Of a stretch of DNA of 64,000 bases, positions 22,687 to 34,420 are shown in pieces. This DNA comes from Scenedesmus sp. ARA3 (lineage: Eukaryota; Chlorophyta; Chlorophyceae; Sphaeropleales; Scenedesmaceae): NCBI GenBank assembly GCA_004335835.1, contig RWJK01001118.1, forward strand, positions 19,259 to 83,258, given 5' to 3'. Under the pieces are notes generated by a model, which was given only the letters and a program-made list of their open reading frames with translations, ran no database searches and was not told the DNA's origin. The position numbers were made by a program, and so were the translations under genes. Each line of letters starts with the position of its first letter. The stretch's first letter is position 1.

Positions 22687-25600
22687 CAGGCCGGACCCAG
22701 GCAGTCTGTTCCAGAAGGGTGTTGCCATCTCTGTGTGGCAGAACTCCTCGGATGAGGCCAGCAACTGGACCGCCTTCATGCGCCGCAAGCGCTTCTTTGG
22801 CCAGGGCCACCTGGTGCAGGCCTTCATGGAGTCCAATGACTTCTGGAACAGGTGCGGCCAACAACACAGCGTTTGATATTTGTGTCAAGCCACAGTGCTC
22901 TGCCACATGTTTGTGAGCCAGATGAGCTGCAGGTTGTGCTGAACTCCAGCAGCTGCCCCTACGCAAGTGCTTGCCGCAACTTGAAAAATGTGCAGCACTC
23001 CAGCCTGCAAGCCACTGTGCTGCTGCGGCTGCTGTGGCTGCCGCATGTATGAGCAGGGTATGCAGCTGAAGCAATGCATGTGGTTGTTAAACAGCTCACA
23101 GCAATCCAGGCCGTAGACGGCAGTGCTGTTGCTGCTGCCGCAGGTATGGAGAGGACATGCAGCTGGTCAAGCGCCTGGGCTGCAACTCCTTCCGCTTCTC
23201 ATTTGAGTGGGCGCGCATTGAGCCTGCACCAGGGCAGATCGACGCCTCAGCCATTCAAAGGTGAATTATCAGCTTGTTGCATTGGTGTGATTGTTGTAAC
23301 AGATAGATTTGGTAGCCATGCTGCAGCAGAGCACGTGCTGCTGTACCCCTATTAAATGAAGTGGGACGTGAGTAGGAGTGTGCCAGCAATGCTGGGTGAC
23401 GTGACATGTGCTGTGTGTGCAAGATTGCTGCAGCAGGTGTACCCCCCAGTCACGTCTGCAGTTGCAGGGTTTGCACTGCAGACTTTGACTAGGGGGTGGG
23501 CCTGAAGCTGTGATGAAGCACTATGGTGCAGCAGTGCATGTGCAGCACACATGTGAATAGTGTCAATGCTATAAGTGTGCGTGTGTTGTAAATCGCCATC
23601 AAATGGTTATGCAGTACCGTGTTTGGCAGGCTGTCACAACTGTCACCTTGCAGGCCTGCAGCCTGCGGCTGAGGGCATGCATCCTGCTGGCACTTGCCAC
23701 TGGCAGGCACAACAACAATTCTAAATCCAAGCAAACACCACCATAACTCTTCATACGTTCAGCTGCATCGAGCACACTTGCTGCTGCTGCTGGCACTGCC
23801 GCCACCTGCAGGTACCATGCCATCCTTGACAGCATGGAGGCTGCCGGGCTGCTGCCCAACGCCACACTGCACCACTTCACACACCCGCAGGTGCGCAGCG
23901 CCAGCAGCAGCAGCAGGGAAGGGGAGCTCGGCAACGTACCAGCAGTTGAACAGCAGATTGGCCTAGCATACACAGAAGCTCGCCGTGTCACTGTCGATGT
24001 TAGGCACTCAGCAGCTTCTACAAGCAGTCATGTTGCCTCTCCCTGCGCTGTGTCACCAGTCATCGCTGCTATTCATCCCTGCCAAGCTCCCAACATTGAA
24101 TCACACAGCCACTTGCACGCCCCGCTGCTGCAGTGGTTTGAGGAGCGCGGCGGCTGAATGAATATTTGTACCAAACGTACACAACGCAGCGAACTCATCC
24201 AACCACGTCCGCACATTGTCTGCTGCTGCAGTGGTTTGAGGAACGCGGCGGCTGGCGTAACCCGGACAACATCCCCGCATTCACCAGCTACTGCTCCCTC
24301 ATCTTCCGCGAGTTTGGCCCCCGCATAACCCACTGGGCCACCTTCAACGAGCCCAGCTGCTTCGCGCTGTGCGGCTACATCATGGGCCTGTGGGCACCCG
24401 GCAAGCGTGGCAGGCTGATAACAGCAGGCCATGTGCTGGGCAATATGCTCAAGGCGCATGTGGCGGCGTACAGGGCACTGAAGGCCATGCCGCACGGCCA
24501 CACTGCACAGGTATGATGATCGTACAGGTTGCGGCTGCTGTGTGGTTGCGAAAGTCATATGGTGGTGCACTTGCAGTGTTGTGTGCAGAACCGCAATGTG
24601 TGTGGGTGTTCTGTATGATGCGGCTGCGGCTATTGCTGGTGCATGTACCACAATGCTGCAACATGCCGTATGTATCTATTGCTACTCGTGCTGATGCTGA
24701 TGCTTTGAACAGCAGTACATTTCGCTCACAGCAGCAGCTGTGGTGGCTCGCGCTGTTAATCATGGCAAGCAATCACTGCTGCTGTAAATGTTTGTGCTAC
24801 TGCTTTTGCTTCTGCTGCTGCTGCTGCAGATAGGCATCGTGCACCAGCACATTCGCTTCATCCCGCACTGCAACCCCCTGGCAGGACTCATTGTCAGGTG
24901 GGAGCAGAGCTGCATGTGCAGAGTCATGCCAAGAGCGGAACAGTGTGCGTAACTGGTTGGTTCTTTCCATTGCTGCAGCTGGACCCAGGCACACACATGC
25001 ACACGGGAGGTAGAAACCACACATACAGTGCTGCAGGCGTTGCTGTGAACTGCCATGCACGGCAGCTGGTGGCCTTGGGCCAGAAGTGGCTACAGCTGCT
25101 TTCAGTATGCGCCACTGTGCACTGTTACTTGCTGATGACAGCTATTGTGGAGTTACGCTAGGATGTGTGTTTGTGCCGCGTGCACTGCTGCCCTGCTCTC
25201 CTGCAAGCCAGGCCTGTGTGCCGCTGGATGACCTACTGGTTTGCAACACGCCAGATGATCAGCTTCTTCCAGACAGGTACGGCTGCTGCAGTGCTGCAGC
25301 AGAACATAGAAGCGTGACACATACGGCAGAGCAGTGCTTTTATTCATGGTGTGCTGTGGCCAGTGCTGCAGCTGCACAGCTGCTGGAGCGCACGCTTGCG
25401 CATCTATTGCATGCATGGTGATGTACCAGTGTACCCGCAGCATCAGCTGTGCTGCACCGTGAATGCAACGTCCACTGCCAATCTGCTGTCATCATTCGCT
25501 GCTGCTGCTGCTGCTGCTGCCGCCAGGCGTGTTCAGCTGGTCAGCGCCGCTGTTGGGCCGTGTGGTACACTTTGAGGAGCCTGCTGCCGTGGGGGCGCTG

Positions 25601-27586
25601 GACTGGTGGGGCATCAACTACTACTCACGGTGGGCTGGGGGAGTGGCTGCTGCTGCTGCTGCTGGTGGTGCTGCTGCTGGTGCTGGTGCTTTGAAATTGA
25701 GGCAGTTACTGCACTGTCTTGTGGCGCACATCAAGAGTCATGCACACATAAGGACAGATGTACTGGCGCCTTTGCTGCTGGTGGCTTCTGGGATTTTTCA
25801 CTCCTCCTTGAGTGGAGCATGTAACGTAGTGTAATGTAATGCTTCTCTGCTGCTGCTGCTGCTGCTGCTGCTGGTTTTGCGCATGCTCCTCAGGCCTGCC
25901 ATCAGCAGCAGCTTCAAGCTGGTGGGCACTGGCCCCAGCGAGCCGCTGACAGGCATGGGCATGCCGCTGGTGGCGGGGGACCTGCACAGCCACCTCGTGC
26001 AGGCACACAGGGAGCTCAAGGTATTGCTTGAGTTGCAGCTAGTGCAGTTGGTTTTCCGATGTTCGTAGACTGTGTTGTGCAGAGGCAGCGGCTTCTCAAG
26101 TGTGCACACAGGGAGCTGCAGGTACTGGCTGCTGGTGCAGCGCGCTGTACTCTGGCCATTGCATTTTTATCCAGTTTTGCGCTGGTGAATGTTGGCATCG
26201 GCATGCCGCTGGTGGCGGGTGACCTGCACAGCCACCTCATGCAGGCACACAGGGAGCTCAAGGCGATGACTGCTGTTAGTGACACTACACCTGCTGTTAG
26301 TGACACTACACCTGCTTCAGCAGTTGCGGTGCAGTACCGTGCTGTGTATGCCAGTGTTGTTGTGGTGGCAGGCCACGCTGTGCAGTGGCAATGGCTTTGG
26401 GTGCGCAGCGTCAGCGAGACAAGGGTCTGTTAGCGTGCTGCTAGTCACATCATTTGCCTGCGTCATCGCCCCACTGCTACTGCTGCTGCTGCTGCTGCTG
26501 GCAGGTGCCCATCTTCCTGAGTGAGACTGGCGTGTCTGACTCAAGCCATGAGCTGAGGGCGCGCTGCATCAGCAGCTACTACGATGAGGTGGGCATACAG
26601 CGCGCACTCAAGCAGGGAATGCTGCATCATCATCAAGTGTGATAGTCAAAGTGTGAACACGCAAAGCACAATTGTTGAGAGGCGGAGTGCATCAAGACCT
26701 CCTGCAACAAGGTGGAGCTGTCATGACATCATGGCACATTGTCACAACGACACAAGTACAGAATGGCACTCGCCACCCATGGTCTGAGGCACTCGGCTTC
26801 CTGCGCTGTGCTGTGCCGTGCTGCTGCCAGGTGCTGCGTGCCATGGCTGATGGTGCTGACGTGCGGGGCACCTACTACTGGACGCTCATGGACAACATAG
26901 AGGCGGGTGACGCTGACCTGCTGGCAGCTGTCCTTCATTATCATGATGGCTGCAGCCATGATGGCTGCAGCCAGCCTCCTTGCTTGCAAGTGCTGCTGGC
27001 AGCCGCCCGTTGGAGCGCTTTCCTGCATGCACTGGTACCCTGCATTAATTACTCATGTGCTTGTGCTGCTAGCCCACGCTGTGTCGTTTGTGAGTTTACT
27101 TGCAACCCTTGCTATGCTGCATGGCTCGTTTGCTTCTTCTGCTGCCTGCAGTGGCACCACGGCTTCAACCAGCACTTTGGGCTGTACGAGTGGCGGCCCC
27201 CAGGCAGCGGCAGCGGCCCGGGGCGGCCCACCAACGGAGACAGCCTGCAGCTGCGCCAGGGCAGCAAAGCACTCGTGGCGCTGCATGCAGCATGGCCAGA
27301 GACGTGGCAGGACGTGGCGGCGTTTGCTCGGCAGCGCTTTGCAGGACCGGGTGCGGCTAGTGTGTATAGTCCTGCTGCGTATGATGTGGAGCAAGGGCTG
27401 GGTGCGGGGGACGGCAGTGGCCAGCTGCCGCCTGTGCAGGTGCCTGGTGTGCCGGAGCAGCAGCAGCAGCTGCTGCGGCAGGAGCTGCGGGCTGCAGATG
27501 CAGCAGGTGCATCGCAGGCTGGCCAGCAGGGTGGGAGGGAGGTGGAGGAGCCGCTGCTGGGTGGCAGGATCAGCGATGCAGTGTGA
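22265..27586 (+). CDS. Glycoside hydrolase family 1 (beta-glucosidase-like)
   Basis: Exons 22265-22851, 23144-23260, 23812-23890, 24232-24510, 24830-24897, 25212-25276, 25527-25629, 25894-26020, 26505-26588, 26831-26902 and 27152-27586 join in phase to about 671 residues. GH1 landmarks in order are FRFSFEWARIEP, LHHFTHPQWFEERGGW, HWATFNEP (acid/base Glu about 301), ALDWWGINYYS, FLSETGVSD (nucleophile Glu about 482; most relatives have E-N-G here) and YYWTLMDNIEWHHGF ... FGLYEW. The first exon encodes a low-complexity N-terminus of about 145 residues with a 29-Gln run before the barrel, perhaps including a targeting peptide. The C-terminal tail of about 100 residues after the barrel is Q-rich. 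The last intron seems to have a GC donor after 26902. GH1 enzymes cleave or transfer beta-linked sugars; the substrate is not predicted. Confidence 0.9.
22598..22684 (+). repeat. (CAG)29 encoding polyglutamine in the GH1 N-terminal region
   Basis: Uninterrupted CAG codons at 22598-22684, in frame, give 29 Gln directly before HRPDPGSLF and the catalytic barrel. Confidence 0.95.
24123..24157 (+). repeat. Copy of GH1 exon 4 start with acceptor and a stop
   Basis: CTGCTGCAG then TGGTTTGAGGAGCGCGGCGGC then TGA. The real acceptor is 100 bases downstream and reads WFEERGGWRN from 24232. Use of the upstream copy would end translation. Confidence 0.85.
26094..26263 (+). repeat. Two copies of GH1 exon 8 donor edge in intron 8
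   Basis: The real exon ends at 26020 (GMPLVAGDLHSHLVQAHREL then K and GTATTG). A partial copy at 26094-26125 covers only the last residues with GGTACT. A long, nearly identical copy at 26194-26263 covers IGMPLVAGDLHSHLMQAHR onward, but its donor GT has become GC (AAGGCGATG). A 21-base duplication follows at 26271-26312. Confidence 0.8.
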
Positions 27587-27698
27587 TGGTGTATACAAGA
27601 CAGTGCGCCAGGCCTTGTCGACATTGTACAACAGCACAATTGCTGGTCTCATCTCATGGAACTGTGACCTGTGCCAGTCTTGGTCGCCTCGACGCATA

Positions 27699-27703
27699 TG
27701 TAA
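27699..27703 (+). terminator. TGTAA polyadenylation signal of the GH1 gene
   Basis: TGTAA lies 113 bases after the GH1 stop, in a locally AT-rich stretch. TGTAA is the usual poly(A) signal in chlorophytes. Confidence 0.55.
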
Positions 27704-27853
27704 CATTGATTAAAGTATTAATCGGGCGTTTTGAGCTGCACATTGGACACCTGTGCCACAGCGCCAGTCAACTGGTGCCGACAGGCGGCAGCTGCAGTTC
27801 GTAACCACCACAGCAATTCATAGCTCTGTTCCTTGCCTATGAACCTAACCTTC

Positions 27854-27858
27854 TTACA
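27854..27858 (-). terminator. TGTAA polyadenylation signal of exonuclease A
   Basis: TTACA on the plus strand, so TGTAA on the minus strand, about 268 bases after the stop of the minus-strand exonuclease gene. It faces the GH1 signal in a tail-to-tail arrangement. Confidence 0.45.
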
Positions 27859-28125
27859 GCCAGCAGTAACCAAATCACTGCAACAGCAGACCGTCTGCAG
27901 GCTGCAGCTGGTGGCGCTGCTGCTGCTACTGCTAATGCAACTGCTGCTGCTGCTGTCCTTATCCATCCCCATGTCCATGCCTGACAGACAGCCACAGCTG
28001 AATCTGGGACCACCGGCAGCTGCTGCAGTCAGCCCTATTTCGGCTGTGCTTCTACCGCTCACATTGCAAAATAAGTCCGGACATTATCCTGGACACCTGG
28101 CCGCTGCTGCACACCATGTGTGCAG

Positions 28126-29393
28126 CTACGGGGCAGCCCTTTCTGCGGCTGCCATCGCTGCTGCCGCCGCCTGTGCTGCAGCTGCTGATGTACATGCTTG
28201 CTGGGTCATGAAGGCACATTTCCCACGTGCGCAGCGGGGGCGCGCAGCACCGCAGCGGGTCATGATTAGCTTCCTGAACACGTGACCAGCTACCAGAGCG
28301 TCGAGCGCTGCGTACTTTATCTGCATGATGGACAGCCACAGCATTAGCGTGCACCTGTCAGTACTTGAACTGGCGGCCTGCATATACTGTCAGTGGCAAA
28401 CACATGCAGGAGCATACCGCTGCCTTTTTGCACACAACTGCTCAACTGCACACAGCGAACAATGAGGAGCCAGACATCAGCGCTCTTCTATCAGCCGCTC
28501 ACCACACATGCAGCACTGTGCTTGGCAGTGACGCTGTAGCCCAGCACACAACTCTCTGTTGATACCCTGGAAACACAACAAACTGTTCTCCCTCGCCCCA
28601 CCTTGTGTGGTATCAGCCGTTTTGCCTCCCAGTCGCCTATGCTGCGGGTGACCTTGTCCTTGGGCAGAGACAGGCCCAGCACATCCTCCGTCAGCCTCGC
28701 CAAGCCAGTCCTGCGCTTGAAGCCCAAACTCTCCGCCACCTTCTGCAAGTCCAGGAAGCGCCCAAAGTGCTGCCGCCCGATGCCAAAGGTGTGGCGTATC
28801 TTGCGTTCGTCATTTGAAGCCCACCCGCAGCCCAGCAGCATGACAGAGGCGTCTGCTAGGAACTCCTTGAGCTCTGGCGGCAGTCGGTAGCGCATGCGGC
28901 AGGTGCGGATGAGCACTGCTACGCTGCTGCTGGCGAGCTGCATCATCGCAACAGGGTGGTTCTCGCCCCGCTCGAACTGCGGCCGCCATTCCAGGTCAAT
29001 GGCAATGAATGGGTCCCGCATGCTGGCACGCAGCAACTGCAGCGCCCTGCCGACCTCCGCAGCGTCCTCCAGCAGCAGCACCTGCAGAGTGTTGCAGCAA
29101 CAATATTGTCCCACACTTGCGTCAGGCAAAGTCCGCAGGCAGGCCGATTTGGACAGCCCAAACTTAGGTTGTGCTCAGGGCAGTGGGGGTTCCCTGTTAG
29201 CCATAGCTGCAAGTGACGTTGATGATCTGCTGCTGTCTTGTGTGCAGCATGCAGGCCCTAGGCTTCGGCCTATGCCCACCTGCAGCCCGCCTGGCATAAT
29301 GTAAATCTCAAAGCCAGGTGCCAGCTTCAGGCAGGGCACATTGCTCAGGTCAGCTGCCAGCACGCGGTCCCAGTCTACACACCGCAGCCGCAC
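28126..29393 (-). CDS. DEDDy 3'-5' exonuclease domain protein, copy A
   Basis: Exons 29393-29280, 29081-28602 and 28320-28126 join in phase. Exonuclease motif I is IAIDLEWRP (Asp-x-Glu). Motif II is LLGCGWASNDERKI, with an Asp in the usual place. Motif III is IKYAALDALVAG, the Tyr-x3-Asp of the DEDDy class. GDWEAKRLIPHK before motif III resembles the SNW-x-PL stretch of Werner-type exonucleases. The known family trims DNA or RNA 3' ends using two metal ions. The tail after motif III is Ala-rich. The first firm exon starts without ATG (VRLRCVDWDRVLAADLS), so at least one upstream exon is missing; a candidate ending at 29660 (GWCHTQ then GTAGGT) fits in phase and has a counterpart in copy B. 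Confidence 0.82.
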
Positions 29394-29660
29394 CTGCATG
29401 CCAGGTCAGGAAGCGCACCTCGCTATCTGAGTTGGCGGCACAAGTGCACGGCAATGTGCATTGTCAGCATGCATGCTGCACAGCAGATGTGTTGGAGGTG
29501 GGCTCAGCACGTGCAGTGCCGCATAATAGGTCACAATGCTCCTCCTGCAGCCAGCAGCACGCCCTCATGGATGACGCAGAAAGATGAGTGCTGCTCTGCC
29601 GATTGCTCGCTTGCTGCCTGGCACATGTTGCTGATGTGCAGCCAAACAGAAACACCTACC

Positions 29661-30914
29661 TGCGTATGGCACCAGCCACTCCCAACACTAGAGCTGCGGC
29701 CAATTAAAGGCAAGCTGCGTGATACTTGCTGTGATGTGTGCTGTGCATGGGTGCTGGCTCTTGCCCAGCTGCGGTGGGTCTCAACTGTGCCAGATGGCAC
29801 CACTCTTCTTGAGGCATGCCTGCTGATCAGGCTAGGGTTGCCAGCATTGGTATGTGCTGATTTGGCCAGTGTGTGCAGCTGCTGGCTCGGCTTTGCGCTA
29901 TACAGGCATCTGCAATGCATGTGCACCATCTTGCAGGTCATCAGCATTTGGGGTGCTGGTTGGCACGGATGGCACAGACAGCACGGATTACGCTGATGCT
30001 CCTGCTGCTGCTACTTCCTGGCCTGATGCCGCTGCAAAATATGTTTGCGTTCAGCGATTATGGGTTTCGATGATGCCAGTGTGTAGTTCATACATACAAA
30101 TCGTGTGTGCCCCGCACCAGTGCACTGGCTGTTGCAGTTGTCAAATGCGCGGAATCCTGGCCTAAACACACGGCGTTATCCATTAAACTCGAGCTCTCAT
30201 CGATCTCCATTCACTTATGTCAGGTCGTGATGAAACCCTGCGAGCTTTGTTTGGGCATGGCGGTTTCCCACACAGCTGCGACACGCTCCAACGTTACCAG
30301 AGTGCAGTGAAGCAGTATGCACAGTGAGTGCCTCCTGACCTCCAAGCTGCAGCCACCTGGAATGTTTCACTTATTTTGTACACATTCTCCTGGCACCACC
30401 CGTGCTCCTGGCTTGCCAACCACATTCAAGCTCTTGCTGAGAGCATGCAACCACACACCAGTTGGTTGCACACGGCTCCACCGCCTGACCTGACGAACGC
30501 CTATACACTACAACGAATCTCACGGCTCTGAACGGCTCCGAACGAACAAGTACAAAACAATCGGCCACAGTGCTGACACACTAATGAACCCACGCTACAC
30601 CGCCGGCTGGCTGGCTGGCTAGCGCAAGCCAACTTGCCCAGCCTGTAAACAGAGCGATTCCACGCATGGTAACAGCATAGCTGCGCACCTGCAGTCAATC
30701 AACCCCGCAGCCGAAGCAGAACGCTGATCTTCACATTGGAACTCCATCCCGCAGACCTCATACGGACTGAGCTCTTCTATGCTGCGCATGCTGCTGCTGC
30801 TGCTGTTGCTGCTTCTGCTGTTGCTGCCACCCCTCCCCTCGGCCATGCCTGATTGCCACAGCCGCCGCAGCGCACAGCCGCAGCCGCTGCACTGACCCCA
30901 CCCGGCCTTGTGGC
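29661..30914. other. Region between exonuclease copies, no firm gene
   Basis: Holds the 5' end and promoter of copy A and the 3' flank of copy B. Unassigned N-terminal exons of copy A may lie near 29660-29830. Nothing else is supported. Confidence 0.4.
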
Positions 30915-32442
30915 CTAACCAGTCGCAGCACCACCAATAGCCACAGCTTTCTTGCGGCCCTTTGATACAGCACCAGCCGCTGGCGCTGCTGCCACCCTCT
31001 GCGCTGCCGCTGCTCCTGTGCTCGCTAGTGACATCCTGATGGTGCACTTCCAGCAGCGGAGGTGTAACAAGCTGCAGCTGGTCATCAGTAGCTTGCGGAA
31101 CACTTGGCCAGCTACCAGCACGTCCAGCGCAGCATACTTGACCTGCAGGATGGGCAGTAGCACAGCAGGACACCTCGCCTTGCAGAGCATGAGCATGCAT
31201 ACGCAGGCAGCCTGCGTCTCATTGCATTATTGTACATGATAAGAAGCAAGGACAGGTGCTTGCATGCTGCTGTCTTGTGCACACAGCTGCTCAACTGCAC
31301 AAAGCACGCGCCAGACCAGACATCAGCACTCAGCTGCTATATTGTCGCAAGCATGCAGCGCTGTGCACTTGAGCCGCGCTCACGGCGGGCCGCCATTTGG
31401 CGCGGATGCTGCAGTGCATACGCAGCCCGGTCCTCCCTCGACCTACCTTGCTGGGTTTCAACCGCTGCGCCTCCCAGTTGCCCCTGCTGTTCTTGTTCAG
31501 CTCCAGGCCCAGCACGTGCCGTGTCAGCTGCTTCAACCCAACCTCCTGAAGCCCAAACAAGCCCCCGACTTCCTGCAAGTCCAGAAAGCGCCCAAAGTCC
31601 TTGCGGCTGATGCCAAAGGTGCGCTGCATGATGACCTCGTCAGTCGATGCCCACCCGCAACCCAGCAGGCACACAGAAGGGTCCTGCAGGAACTTACTGA
31701 GCACTTTTGGCAGCTTGTTGTCCATGCGGCAAGTGCGGATGAGCACTGCTACGCGGCTGCTGGCCAGCTGCATCATCGCAACACGAATGGGGCGGCTCTG
31801 CAGGTGCTCAAACTCCAGATCGATGGCGACCACTGGGTCCTGCATGCTGTCTCGCAGCGCCTGCAGCGCGCCGCCTAGGTGTGCTTCTTCCTCAACCAGC
31901 AGCACCTGCGGAGAGTTGCAACAGAGAGCGCAGGCCGCACGAAGCATGTTAGGGAGAATCTAGAGGCATCACCAGTTCAGTCAGATTTGAGCCCAGCAAA
32001 GAAACGAACGCATGGCACCGATGAGCCAGACCACCGCAAAAAGCCACGCCTCAGATGAGCGCACGCTATCGATCCGCGCCGCTTATGCCCTAGGGCGCAA
32101 GCGAGCACGTAGAGGGCGCCGCCCCTGGCGCCACACACCCTCTTCAGTTCAACTTACCCAGGATCTGCACAGCTGCCTGGGCCACTTACTCACTCACCCA
32201 CTCCAGAGGCATGGCTGAGCGCTGTTGCACTCAAGCATGCGGCAGTAGTCAGTGTATAACCGGTCAATGCTGCTGCATGAAGGTTGGAGACATGCGCCGC
32301 TGTGTCTCGTGTAGCGTGCAGGCCCCACCTGCACCTTGCCTGGCAGTTTGAGGCGTTGGTAGCCAGCAGGCACCTTGACGCTGGGCACTTCGCTCAGATC
32401 AGCTTTCAGCACGCTGGCCCAGTTGGTTTTCAGTAGCTGCAC
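30915..32442 (-). CDS. DEDDy 3'-5' exonuclease domain protein, copy B
   Basis: Exons 32442-32329, 31905-31447 and 31142-30915 join in phase. Exon structure, intron phases and even the first exon length (114 bases) equal copy A, so the two are tandem duplicates. Motif I is VAIDLEFEH, motif II LLGCGWASTDEVI and motif III VKYAALDVLVAG, so all catalytic acidic residues are kept. The C-terminal tail differs fully from copy A (basic, SKGRKKAVA near the end). The N-terminus is incomplete: an upstream exon ending at 32739 (MLPARCHTQ then GTGGGT) fits in phase and could carry the start ATG. Confidence 0.82.
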
Positions 32443-32739
32443 CTGCAGCCAAGCACATTCAGCATGTCAGGTCACGTATGACGGCAGCGTACCTGCATGG
32501 CAAAATGCATGCTACAGTGCATGTGTTCTTTGGGTGCAGCACATATGCTGCAACACAAGCGGCTCACCAGCACACGGTGCTATTCCTGCAGGCAGCAACG
32601 CATCAAGTCGGACGATGCACAAAGACAGGTGCGGTGCTGCGATTTGTTGCTGTATACAGGAGACCGCCAGCTGTCAGCCACAGGCTGCACACTGTGCAAA
32701 ACGCGATGCTTTGCACAGTGATATTCTGCCGCACCCACC

Positions 32740-33456
32740 TGTGTATGGCACCTGGCCGGGAGCATGGTGCAGCCATCTGCAATGCTGTGGCTGCCCCTAG
32801 TTGCCAGCAAGTTGAATGAGTACTGTTGTTGTGTGCTGTGCGTAAGCGTGTTTGTTGTTGCCCAGCTGCGGCAGTCTCTGACCATGCAAGGTTGCGCATT
32901 GTTCCAGGAGCTGCTGCTGCTGGACAGGCGGTAACTGCCTGCATCCGCAGCTGCGAGGATGTTCAGCCTGTGCAGCTGGTCAGTAGAATGCCTGCTGAAA
33001 AAGCAGCTGCAGTGCACTTGTGCCAGATTGCATGTGAGTTGAGGGCACAGCAACCTGCTGCTGCAGCGCAGCATGCTGCTGCCTCTAAGCCTGCTACTGT
33101 TGAACTCAGTCTATGCGCTCAGCATACTGGGTCACAGCCAGGTAAACTTGTTGAGATTGTAAGGCGTCTGTTCAAGCGATGGATCGAGGACTGTCTGCCT
33201 GTCGGATGCAGTGGCGTAACTGCTGTCGTGGAAAGACTGTCTAGCGCGGCGTTTAGGAGACAGCCATGCCTTAAATAGTTTAACCTTGTTTGGAAAATCA
33301 TCGCAGCTGGAAACATGATGGAACACATTGAAGGGTGTAACCTTGGGTATCAGCAAAGGCATTGCGTGTGGTGTGATGTTCAACCAAGCTTGTGATACTG
33401 GCTGATGAACTCTCTGCTAGATCACATGGCGGTGGTTCAAGTTGCAGCATTACGCG
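32740..33456. other. Upstream flank of exonuclease B, no firm gene
   Basis: May hold the promoter or a further 5' exon of copy B; a CGCAGCTGGGCAA stretch near 32860-32875 is shared with the copy A flank at about 29760-29775. No independent gene is seen. Confidence 0.4.
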
Positions 33457-33600
33457 CTGCCTGTGCAGGTGCCTGGTGTGCAAGAGCAGCAGCTGCAGGA
33501 GCACATCAAGAAGAGATGCCTCCTGTGGCAGGAGCTGTGGTCAGCAGATGCGGGTGCACCGCAGGCCGGGCAGTAATGGAGAAGACTGGAGGTGCATCTG
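33457..33600 (+). pseudogene. Fragment of the GH1 C-terminal coding end
   Basis: CTGCCTGTGCAGGTGCCTGG and the following QEQQ ... GQELWSADAGAPQAGQ-like text match the GH1 tail at about 27428-27550 (VQVPGVPEQQQQLLRQELRA ... ASQAGQQ), with small indels and a stop. No barrel sequence accompanies it. It is a broken copy moved about 6 kb, beyond both exonuclease genes. Confidence 0.75.
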
Positions 33601-34381
33601 TCAGGGTAGGAAGCGAAATTCAGATTGGTGCATCACGGCGTGATGGGCCATGCTGGGCCGCACACTTGTACCTGCCACCACGTGCACCATGGTCAGGGGT
33701 CAACGTTCGCAGGTAGGATTACCCTTTTGCGCAGGCCTTCACTGCTGACTATACTGCTAACTTTCGCTGGTAAGTTTGATTTAGATGTAGTAGGCGATCT
33801 CCGAATAGAGAATTAAGGTCAAGGTGTGGAACTGACGTAACCGGGGTGAGCGAGGACGACCAACCGCACTTTGCCCCAGCAGGTCTGCTCACGTGAAGAG
33901 GCTAGCAGAATATCTGAGCTAAACGATTGAGGTTTATATTAACGACCGTGCGTCTCAGCTTTAGACTAATCAGTCTACGTAGGACGTACCGGCGCGCAAT
34001 TCTGCCCACGCAAGCATCAGTAAAGTTGGACGTAATGCTGTTATGTAGGAATTATTCTTAACTATGAAAATCTGGACATGTTTAGCATGGAGGTACGGCG
34101 TTCTTTGGCCGTATGCAAGCTGCCATGGCTGCCATGCTGTCTCTGCGCTTTCAACGATGCCGACCCGTCGCCATGCTGCTGAGGCGTTCCCTCCAAATCT
34201 CCAAAGCGTATTCAACATATTATGAGTGCATGTGTGTAACCATGTCAGCTCGTGTTGATGAGCGCTCCCAACACAGCTGCTGTGCTGACTGCAGGTGCCC
34301 AGCTCACAGGCAATGCCAACAGCAGTACTGATCATAGAGCTTCCTTGAACCAAATATTTTATCAGCAGCACCACAAGAAGT

Positions 34382-34413
<32 letters not shown>

Positions 34414-34420
34414 CAGCAGC
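33601..34420. promoter_or_regulatory. Promoter region and 5' UTR of the SET-ARM gene
   Basis: Bases about 33700-34100 are AT-richer and free of CAG/CTG runs, unlike the surroundings. Just before the ATG at 34421 is a CAG run (34384-34420, broken by TAG), so the 5' untranslated leader probably contains CAG repeats. No reading frame is supported. Confidence 0.45.

Noticed and set aside
26907..27713. 268-codon open frame overlapping the GH1 end on the same strand
   Set aside because: It runs in another frame through the last GH1 intron and exon, has no domain, and is explained by the GC-rich coding sequence.
31980..32220. Basic plus-strand frame (RKRARRGRRPWR) inside an exonuclease B intron
   Set aside because: It lies in the intron of a supported gene on the other strand and has no matching sequence in paralogue A.
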